From Nitrospirota bacterium (lineage in GTDB: Bacteria; Nitrospirota; Nitrospiria; Nitrospirales; Nitrospiraceae), in the NCBI GenBank assembly GCA_018971525.1, contig JAGXAR010000028.1, positions 1 to 42,835 on the forward strand: a stretch of DNA of 42,835 nt. Direction: 5' to 3'. Shown here in pieces: positions 36,187-42,835 of this stretch. Position 1 is the stretch's first letter, and every line of letters starts with the position of its first letter. Position numbers and translations under genes: made by a program. The notes beneath the pieces were generated by a model. It was not told the origin of the DNA. It saw only the letters and a program-made list of their open reading frames with translations, and ran no database searches.

Positions 36187-38472
36187 GTGGGCATCCAGCA
36201 CTTCCCGGGACCTCGTAGACGAAAGGTGATGCCGATGAGAATGTCGATTTGGTCGCGGCTTGGTGCAGGCGTACTGTGCGTGATCCTGGGTGCCATCGGG
36301 GACAGCCGGGTTTCGGCGCAATCCGCTGCTTCGGATAGTGGCCCCGGCGTCAAACGTGCGCTCCTGATCGGGATCAATAAATATCAAGCCGTGCCGAAGC
36401 TGCAGGGGTCGATCAACGACATTGAGACTATGCGACAGATTCTGCTGACGCGTTGGGGATTTCCAGAGAAATATATCGTCGTCGTGAAGGATGAAGCCGC
36501 GACTCGCGCCGGTATCCTGGCGGCATTAGAGCAGTTGGTGAAAGAGGCGGGGCCACAGGATACCGTATATTTCCATTATTCGGGCCATGGGTCGCAGGTG
36601 GAGGATCTGAACGGCGATGAAGAGGACGGCCTCGACGAGACCATCGTCCCGCAAGATGGGCGTTTTGGAGACGTGAGGGATATCACGGATGATGAATTGG
36701 ATGCAGTGTTTGCCAGGCTTCGCGCAAGGAACGCCCTCATCGTCTTAGACTCGTGCCACTCCGGTACGGCCACCCGTTCGCTCGACATCCGCACACGATC
36801 AATCCCTCAAGACACCAGGGTCGACATCTATCGGAAGGCCGACCAGGCATCCGTCAAAACACGGGCGGTGGTTCCGGTCGTCACCTCCCGTTATGTGGTC
36901 ATGAGCGGCGCCGCGTCCAATCAGGAAGCACTCGATGGGCCGGTCGATGGACGCTACCACGGCTTCTTCACGTTTGCCTTGGCACGGAGCCTGAGTACGG
37001 CTGGCGTAGGGGCGACGCCCCGCGAAATTTTCAGCGGAGTGGAACGAGAACTGAAACGCATTCAGACGCATTTTGGCCGCTCGTCTATGCCGGAACCGCA
37101 ATTGGAGGCGCCACCGAACCTACTGGAGAAAACCCTGTTCGGCGGCACGAGCGGGGGGACGGGTGTCGCTTCGATGAGCCAGAACACCCGACTTCCCTGG
37201 CTGGAGGTGCAGCCTGGCGCCGGCGGGCAGGTGACTCTCGTCAGCGGGGTGTTGTTAGGTGCCGGGCCCGGATCGATGTGGACGCTGTACCCGCCTGGAG
37301 AGGTCAATTTTCAACCGGGGAGAGCCCTCGCTGTGGCGACGGTGACACAGACCTCCGGAAAGGATTCGCTCGCCAAGTTGCAGAAAGCTGAGAGCACGAT
37401 TCCGAAGGGTGCCCGGGCTGTGGCACTGCTGCCTGCCGCGAGCGGGGAAAGAATTCCCATCCGCATCCTCGACGTTCCCCAAGAACGTCGCAAGCATATC
37501 GAGGAGGTCCTGAGGAGGAACATCACGGAGATTGAGCTGGTGGGGCCGGAAAAGACTGCCCGGTTTCTGGTCGATGTCCAGGGAACCGAGCTGCGTCTCC
37601 TCGCGGCGGATGGCCTGGAGGTGGTGGCTTCGTTTTCGACTGACGACGATCAATGGGGAGCCGGTCTGGCCCTTGTGGTCTCCCGTTCAGCCAACGCATC
37701 GGAATTACTGACGCTGGATAATCCCTCCTCCCAATTGAAAGTGAACGTCAGGGTCGCGAACGCCGCGGTCCAAAAGGCATCCGTCGGCACACGTGGGATC
37801 GCCGTCGTGGCAGGTAATACGAAGCCGGCCCAGTATCGCATTCGACGGCCGAAAGAGGCGCGGTCGGAGAAGAACAGCTTGCAATTGGAAGTCAGTGTGA
37901 GTGCCGACTCGTACCTGACGATTGTGGATGTCGACTCAGAAGGCGGAGTTAATCTGTTGTTCCCCAATAATTATCAACAGGGCAGTTTTGTGACGGACGG
38001 ATTCGTCCGTGCCGGTGAGACCGTCCTGATTCCTGACTCGCTGAAACCCGGTAATCGTGCAGGCTTCTACTGGGACTACACGCCTCCCAAAGGCACGGAT
38101 ACCGTTCGTGTCTTCACCAGTACAGATATACAAACCGCTCAGATGCTCCGTCAGCGAGTGCAGACGCTTCAGACCAGCGCTAGTCACACAAACGGAGCGG
38201 TGAAGACACGCGGGGTGGCTGCCGGCATCGGCACCATCCGCCAGGATCTGGCCAAGATTGCCACGCGCGGTATCGTGACCGTGTACGATCAGACCTCGCA
38301 TGTTCCCGGCACGTCCCTCGTCGATCAGCCTGAACCTTCCTCGTCAGTGACACCTGCACCGGCAGATCCTGCTGCGCTGACGCCGCCGACGCCTTCAAGC
38401 GAGCCGGCCGTGCCAGCTTCACCAGCGGCTGATTGGGCCGCGACGTCGGTGACGATCCTCGTAGAGGGGTGA
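36187..38472 (+). CDS. exported caspase-like (C14) peptidase with DUF4384 domain
   Basis: A 761-residue protein. The GTG at 36187 has AGGAGG four bases upstream; ATG codons at 36229 or 36235 are alternative starts that give a shorter signal. The signal peptide (LGAGVLCVILGAIGDSRVSA) is followed by a caspase domain (~55-320): RALLIGINKYQAVPKLQGSI, His134 (YFHYSGHGSQ) and Cys190 (LIVLDSCHSG). The p20/p10 linker holds SVKTRAVVPVV (Arg226). Residues ~565-650 are DUF4384. Further motif copies are at Arg536, Arg675 and Arg694. A Pro-rich tail follows. Cleavage after Arg fits the bacterial caspase family, and the linker site suggests auto-activation. It is the third gene of the sigma/anti-sigma operon. 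Confidence 0.9.
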   Translation: MGIQHFPGPRRRKVMPMRMSIWSRLGAGVLCVILGAIGDSRVSAQSAASDSGPGVKRALLIGINKYQAVPKLQGSINDIETMRQILLTRWGFPEKYIVVVKDEAATRAGILAALEQLVKEAGPQDTVYFHYSGHGSQVEDLNGDEEDGLDETIVPQDGRFGDVRDITDDELDAVFARLRARNALIVLDSCHSGTATRSLDIRTRSIPQDTRVDIYRKADQASVKTRAVVPVVTSRYVVMSGAASNQEALDGPVDGRYHGFFTFALARSLSTAGVGATPREIFSGVERELKRIQTHFGRSSMPEPQLEAPPNLLEKTLFGGTSGGTGVASMSQNTRLPWLEVQPGAGGQVTLVSGVLLGAGPGSMWTLYPPGEVNFQPGRALAVATVTQTSGKDSLAKLQKAESTIPKGARAVALLPAASGERIPIRILDVPQERRKHIEEVLRRNITEIELVGPEKTARFLVDVQGTELRLLAADGLEVVASFSTDDDQWGAGLALVVSRSANASELLTLDNPSSQLKVNVRVANAAVQKASVGTRGIAVVAGNTKPAQYRIRRPKEARSEKNSLQLEVSVSADSYLTIVDVDSEGGVNLLFPNNYQQGSFVTDGFVRAGETVLIPDSLKPGNRAGFYWDYTPPKGTDTVRVFTSTDIQTAQMLRQRVQTLQTSASHTNGAVKTRGVAAGIGTIRQDLAKIATRGIVTVYDQTSHVPGTSLVDQPEPSSSVTPAPADPAALTPPTPSSEPAVPASPAADWAATSVTILVEG

Positions 38473-39209
38473 TAAGTGGATAAACATTTGTCCGACTGCT
38501 CACCCCTAATGAGAATGGCGAGACCGACCATGCAGCCCGGCTGATCCTCCCTCCTTTCCGCAATCGTCTGATAGAAGACTCAGTCCGATCAGGGCTGTGA
38601 TCAGCGGCGTGTCCACCGTCTACGGCGGCAGCCTGCAACCTGGCGGGATGGTGAAAAGTCACGCCCGCAGCGTTCTCCACACCCGTGAAGCGTGAAGCGG
38701 ATCTCGTGAACATGCTACAGCCGGTTCTGTAATGAGAGACGAACGGCGTTTCACGAACGACGTACAAAGTGGGCGGCCTTGTTGAGCGTCCTGCGGGGGT
38801 GTTCTCCTCTTGTCCCGGGCGTGCAGGCCATCGGAGTTCTGCTGTGCCGAAACGATTTTCCCGCAGCCTGGTCGATCAGGATGCTCGGGGCGTGCGTGAT
38901 AATGCGGAGTTCCCAGCCAAGCGAATGGCGACGGGCTCCATGCACGGGATGGTTCTGTTGTCACTCCGGTCGGAACAGACGACACGGAGAAGGAGGAAAG
39001 TGGTGCGCCGGACCCGACCGATTTCAATTATTCACGGATCTGTAGTCTGGGGGCGACAGGCACTCTCTTATAGAGTTGCAAAATGTCTTGGGCGATATCA
39101 GCGCTGACTCAGGGCCGTTCTCCTGGCAGGTATGAGCCATGTTGATCAGCATTGTGGTTCGTCCCGACTGGACATCGCATAACAGCAGGTCTTGGTCGTG
39201 GGTAGATTC
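38473..39209. other. long stretch without a convincing gene
   Basis: About 740 bp separate the caspase operon from the coiled-coil lipoprotein gene. Overlapping frames of 60-120 codons exist on both strands, but none has a ribosome site together with a plausible product. Near 38680-38760 the motif GTGAAGCGTGAAGCG is followed by CGTTTCACGAACGAC, a loose inverted arrangement that may be a small repeat relic. I see no RNA gene. Confidence 0.4.
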
Positions 39210-39848
39210 TCAGTTGCCTTGGCGGTTGATTCCAGGATTGGGGGGTACTGGCCCACATTCCTTCGCCTCCAGCTGTTCTTTGCGAGCCTTGAGCGCTTCC
39301 TGTTGTTTCTGAAGCTCAGCCATGAGTTGGGTCCGTTCCTTCGTCAATGTCGTCACTTTTGAAGCGAGTGTCTCGCGGTCGAGCAACGCCTGCCGAAGTT
39401 TTCCGATTTCCTGGTCCCGCTCCAGGAGCCGCTTTTCGAGATCGTCGACGCGCACAGCGGCAGTTTCGAGCTCGCCCGCACGTTTTTGGATTCGGGCGAT
39501 CTCTTCTTGCGCTGTCGTGGTTCCGGTCATCAGTTTCTGCTTTTCCTCTCGAAGCGTTCCTGCTTTCACCTGCTCGGTCGCCAGCTTGCTCTCCAAATCT
39601 TTGATCTTGTCGCGAGCTTCAGTCAGGGCAGCGGTGAGATCCTTGGATATCTTGGCCTTCTCTTGCTGGAGGGTCTCAATTTCTGCGGTCGATTTCTTCT
39701 TGAAGCTGTCGAACGCCGCCGTCGTCTGTGCCAAAGTCTTCCGGGCTTCCTCTAGCTCAGCCACGGTGTTCGTGTGCATCTTCATGGGCACACATCCGAC
39801 GATCATCGTGAGCGATAGGACTGCGATCGCAGCGCGTACGGCTTTCAT
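39210..39848 (-). CDS. coiled-coil lipoprotein
   Basis: A 212-residue lipoprotein. The ATG at 39848 has GGAGG seven bases upstream; a longer frame upstream lacks a signal. The lipobox is LTMIVGC. From about residue 25 to 200 it is a continuous charged coiled coil (VAELEEARKTLAQTTAAFDS, LTAALTEARDKIKDLESKLA, LEKRLLERDQEIGKLRQALL), ending in a short Pro/Asn tail. Such proteins often act as spacers or scaffolds in the periplasm. There is no evidence of a partner, and the neighbours are unrelated. Confidence 0.8.
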   Translation of the reverse strand: MKAVRAAIAVLSLTMIVGCVPMKMHTNTVAELEEARKTLAQTTAAFDSFKKKSTAEIETLQQEKAKISKDLTAALTEARDKIKDLESKLATEQVKAGTLREEKQKLMTGTTTAQEEIARIQKRAGELETAAVRVDDLEKRLLERDQEIGKLRQALLDRETLASKVTTLTKERTQLMAELQKQQEALKARKEQLEAKECGPVPPNPGINRQGN

Positions 39849-40200
39849 GTATTGCCCTCCCCGGACATCCTTTCTTTCGAACACTTCTTCAAACCGATAG
39901 GTGAGCGGAGCCCGAACCAAGCCGAAAATGAATTGGATCACGACCCAATCCATCGAAATCCAGGTCGGTCGACAGTGTCATTATGGCAGTGGCTGTGTTG
40001 GCTGTCTATTGGTGGCGGCTGGGATATCGGAATTCGTCTCGGCACGCTGAGGAGATCGTTTATTTTTCTGAAACGAGGCGTGCGCCTTTCCTTTCTATTG
40101 CAGGAGTTTGTGCGGTGAGAGGGGAAGTACTAGGGTTTGGCAGGAAAGATTTCCCCGAGCAATCCATCATCAGCACTATAAGAAGAATGAATAAGTTCCG
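39849..40200. other. no gene recognised
   Basis: Apart from the ribosome site of the lipoprotein gene (near 39855-39860), I see no gene, RNA or clear hairpin. The region should contain the promoter of the lipoprotein gene and the 3' end of the MFS transcript. Confidence 0.4.
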
Positions 40201-41454
40201 TTAGATGGCTTGGGAACGCAGATCGAAGCGACTCGCCTCACATGAAGGGTCACACTGGCTGCTGAACCGCTGGGCAAAGGCGGCTGTTCCTAGAAGGACA
40301 AGACTGATGCCGAGGAGACTGACGCCTGGACCGATCGCATCGGCCACCCATCCGAACCCCATCATTCCCGCCATGGCGCAAGCCATCCCCCCCGTACTGA
40401 AGGCTGTGAAAACGCGCCCTAGTAGGGGAACAGGCGTCACCTCCTGCAGTAAGGCAAACACGATCGGCGTAAGCAGGGCCGTGCTCCCGCCGATGATAAG
40501 CATGAAGACGCTTGCTATAAGCGGTGTTTCCAGAAGCCCTAACCCACCGACCGCAAGGCCTCCGACTGCCATGGAGCCGGAGATCATCCGCAGGCGTCGG
40601 TGCAGGTTTCCCTGCCGGACCCAGACAAGGCAGGTGGAGGCGGCCAACATGCCGATTCCAAGGATCGACCAGAGCCAGCCGAGCTCAATGGGACCCGCAC
40701 CGAGAGATTCCTTGGCGAACACGGGGAGCAGGAACATGAATGCACTGGCGCCCAAATTATAGAGGGCAGCAGTCACCATCAGCATGAAGACAATACGCTG
40801 CTGGAGAAACACAAATCGAAATCCGATCATCAGGTCGTGCACCATGCTGCCCGACGGGGTGATCAAACGGTGTGAGGGCAGAGGCTCGCGGGTACGAATC
40901 GGCATCAGGCAGAGGGCGGAAATGAGAAATGTGAGGGCATTAAGATATAAGACGTTTTGTGCCCCGACGAATGCGATCCCGAGCCCACTGATCGCGGGGC
41001 CCATGACCATGCCGAAGTTAGTCGTGCTTTGGAGCAAGGCGTTGGCCGCTGTGAATTGTGACCGGACGACTATATGTGGAATGGCGGAGGACAAAGCCGG
41101 TCCAAACACGGTCGACACAATCGCCGTCAGGAAGACGATGACGTAGAGAATCTCCAACGTGAGTGCCTCGGCGGCATAGAGGATCGGAATCAGCAGGACT
41201 AGGAGGGTGCGGAGCAGATCGACCCAGATCATGACTCTCTTTTTCGATAGCCGATCCAGGCCGATCCCTATCAAGGGTCCGAACAGCAGGGGGGGGATGG
41301 TCTGCAGTAAACCAATGACCATCATCTTGAGTGCCGAGCCGGTCAGGTCATACACAAACCAGAGGAGCGCCACTTTGTTCAGCCCGTCTCCGATTTGAGA
41401 GATCAACTGGCCGGCATAGAGCAGACCAAAATCTCGTGTTTTGAGCAATTGCAT
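40201..41454 (-). CDS. MFS transporter (MFS_3 / EntS-like)
   Basis: A 417-residue inner-membrane transporter with twelve hydrophobic segments. The start (LLKTRDFGLLYAGQLISQIG) and the loop between segments 2 and 3 (GPLIGIGLDRLSKKRVMIWV) are typical of the MFS_3 family, which exports small molecules such as siderophores. The substrate is unknown. The ribosome site is weak. It is co-directional with the glycosyltransferase gene upstream (83 bp gap). Confidence 0.88.
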   Translation of the reverse strand: MQLLKTRDFGLLYAGQLISQIGDGLNKVALLWFVYDLTGSALKMMVIGLLQTIPPLLFGPLIGIGLDRLSKKRVMIWVDLLRTLLVLLIPILYAAEALTLEILYVIVFLTAIVSTVFGPALSSAIPHIVVRSQFTAANALLQSTTNFGMVMGPAISGLGIAFVGAQNVLYLNALTFLISALCLMPIRTREPLPSHRLITPSGSMVHDLMIGFRFVFLQQRIVFMLMVTAALYNLGASAFMFLLPVFAKESLGAGPIELGWLWSILGIGMLAASTCLVWVRQGNLHRRLRMISGSMAVGGLAVGGLGLLETPLIASVFMLIIGGSTALLTPIVFALLQEVTPVPLLGRVFTAFSTGGMACAMAGMMGFGWVADAIGPGVSLLGISLVLLGTAAFAQRFSSQCDPSCEASRFDLRSQAI

Positions 41455-41537
41455 CCTGCATCGGATGGCGTGGACGATTCCGTCGGCATTACATGTGCTA
41501 CAAGGTCCTCAGCCATGGGTGTTTCCTCGCGGACCAA

Positions 41538-42635
41538 TCAGCAAACTGCAACTGCAGTCAGCGCCGGTGTTATAACCGGGTGCAAGTGGCTTCGAAGTGC
41601 CGTCGTCGAACGGTCATTGAGGATCTGTGCATAAACGTCAAGATAATCCTGGACCATCCGTTCGACGGTGAATCGCGATTCAAAGGCTTCCCGGCAACGG
41701 CGACGATCGAGGAGCGAGACCTGCTCCACTGCTGTGGCGAATTCGTCCAGGTGATTGCAGATATAACCAGTGACGCCGTCGTCGATAATTTCCGGCACCG
41801 AGCCCCGGCGATAGGCGAGAACCGGTGTCCCACAAGCCAAGGCTTCTATGAATACCAGTCCAAATGGCTCGGGCCAATCATATGGAGCCAATAGGGCACA
41901 GGCGTCTCCCAAGAAATCAATTTTTTCGGCATCGGTGATCTCGCCCACATATTCAACCAGCGGGTGATCGAGGAGCGGCTCGATACGCTCCTGAAAATAC
42001 TCGCGATCTGCGGGATCCACCTTCGCGGCGATGCGCAGCGGAATTCCGGCGCGTGTGGCGATGGCGATCGCCTGGTCAGGGCATTTCTCCGGGGCAATGC
42101 GCCCAAGGAACGCCAAATATTGTCCCTGCCGAGGTTGGAAGGTGTACAGATCGCGCGGCAATCCGTGATGGACCGTGGCCTGCCAATTTGCCCAGGGAAG
42201 GGGCTGACGTTGGGCATCCGAGATCGACACCAAGGGGATTTCAGCAAACTCCCGATACACCGATTCGAGTTCCGGTAAATCAAGTCGGCCGTGGAGCGTC
42301 GTAAGCACCGGAGCCTGGCTACGGCGAGCGACAGGAAATCCAAGAAAATCTAAGTGTGAATGAATGAGATCAAACTCGTCGGATGCGCCGAAGGCCCGCT
42401 CTAGCAGGAGAGTCATCGGAGCCTCGCGATTGAAGCAGCCTGTGATCAGGCGGAGGGCTTCTGGGCAGATTGCTTCCAATCGTGCGGCTGTCACAGAGTC
42501 GCCGCTGGCGAACAGCGTGACGTCGTGGCCTAAGCGGACCAATTCCTCCGTGATCCACGATACGACCCGCTCCGTGCCTCCGTAAAGCCTTGGCGGCACA
42601 CTTTCCCAGAGTGGCGAAACCTGTGCGATTCTCAT
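41538..42635 (-). CDS. GT4-family glycosyltransferase
   Basis: A 365-residue GT-B glycosyltransferase. The N-terminus shows MRIAQVSPLW and RLYGGTERVVSWITEELVRL, the acceptor-side signature of GT4. The C-terminal domain shows YLAFLGRIAPEKCPDQAIAI and the EX7E donor site EPFGLVFIEALACG. The ATG has AAAGGAG upstream. It is cytoplasmic, and sugar donor and acceptor cannot be read from the sequence. A GT4 enzyme near glgB could point to polysaccharide metabolism, but the two genes are 37 kb apart, so I do not link them. Confidence 0.9.
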   Translation of the reverse strand: MRIAQVSPLWESVPPRLYGGTERVVSWITEELVRLGHDVTLFASGDSVTAARLEAICPEALRLITGCFNREAPMTLLLERAFGASDEFDLIHSHLDFLGFPVARRSQAPVLTTLHGRLDLPELESVYREFAEIPLVSISDAQRQPLPWANWQATVHHGLPRDLYTFQPRQGQYLAFLGRIAPEKCPDQAIAIATRAGIPLRIAAKVDPADREYFQERIEPLLDHPLVEYVGEITDAEKIDFLGDACALLAPYDWPEPFGLVFIEALACGTPVLAYRRGSVPEIIDDGVTGYICNHLDEFATAVEQVSLLDRRRCREAFESRFTVERMVQDYLDVYAQILNDRSTTALRSHLHPVITPALTAVAVC

Positions 42636-42681
42636 TCGCTTCTCCTTTCTCGAAAAAAAATGACTTCATCCACTATTCTAT

Positions 42682-42835
42682 TCACTGGTTTGCCCCCACA
42701 TGAGTTGATCCGTGGAGAGAATGTCGGATAGCAAGGCGAAGCATCTGAAGAAGCACTGTCCGGTCATAGGGTTTGTGAAGCCAGGTAAAGGCACCGCCCC
42801 GCATGGCCCTATCCGCAACCTCCTCAGACTGATCG
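42682..42835 (-). CDS. response regulator receiver domain, 3' part only
   Basis: The frame runs off the right edge, so the start is missing. The last 50 codons (RAMRGGAFTWLHKPYDRTVL, then LQMLRLAIRHSL) match the end of a receiver domain, with the conserved Lys-Pro (HKPYD). The gene ends shortly after the domain, so no C-terminal output domain follows. The upstream part and its partner kinase lie outside the window. Confidence 0.8.
   Translation of the reverse strand, partial: DQSEEVADRAMRGGAFTWLHKPYDRTVLLQMLRLAIRHSLHGSTHVGANQ

Noticed and set aside
38659-39107. Overlapping frames of about 110-120 codons on both strands
   Set aside because: No ribosome site, no recognisable domain, biased composition (Arg/Ser), and mutually exclusive. 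Probably chance frames in GC-rich DNA.
41538-42635. IATRAGIP in the glycosyltransferase resembles the Arg motif
   Set aside because: Cytoplasmic protein; the second residue after Arg is Gly, not V/I/L. It shows that loose forms of the motif occur by chance.

Overview
The window looks like a chromosomal segment of a Nitrospirota bacterium, most likely Nitrospira. I infer this from codon and GC character, the mixture of secreted proteins, the GloVer and WD40-caspase proteins, and a short terminal-inverted-repeat element of a kind I associate with Nitrospira. No marker gene in the window proves it.

Layout. (1) 1-4.3 kb holds ordinary genes: a PstS-like binding protein, a Tat-exported M15/DUF882 peptidase-like protein, a 173-bp inverted-repeat element and the glycogen branching enzyme glgB. 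(2) 4.5-34.7 kb is an accessory block in which nearly every product carries a Sec, Tat or lipoprotein signal. It holds six members (plus a relic) of a family sharing a ~100-residue N-terminal module that I do not recognise, a Tat-exported protein made of two phage-tail-tube-like halves, two secreted beta-helix spike-like proteins (one with a PAAR-like end), GloVer/IPT, IPT, CARDB and PAN/Apple proteins, a diheme cytochrome lipoprotein with a LecA-like domain, a membrane-bound spermidine-synthase-like protein, and a lipoprotein with WD40 repeats and a C-terminal caspase domain. Gene fragments and frameshifts are frequent, so the block is evolving by duplication and decay. (3) 34.9-38.5 kb is a three-gene operon: ECF sigma factor, zinc-finger anti-sigma factor, and a second exported caspase-like peptidase with a DUF4384 domain. 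(4) 39.2 kb to the end returns to ordinary genes: a coiled-coil lipoprotein, an MFS transporter, a GT4 glycosyltransferase and the 3' end of a response regulator.

Main idea. A short sequence of the form [V/I]-x-[T/S/D/E]-R-[A/G]-[V/I/L] recurs in many otherwise unrelated exported proteins here. It often lies just after the signal peptide. It is also just outside the membrane anchor of the anti-sigma factor and in the p20/p10 linker of the operon's caspase, where caspases are usually cut on activation. Bacterial caspase homologues of the metacaspase/orthocaspase type cut after Arg or Lys. I therefore propose an envelope system in which locus-encoded caspases mature exported proteins, and may release the sigma factor, by cutting after this Arg. 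The motif is seen directly; the cleavage is inference.

The spike-like and tube-like proteins suggest that phage-tail folds have been adapted for use outside the cytoplasm, but sheath, baseplate and ATPase genes are absent, so this is not a recognisable injection system.
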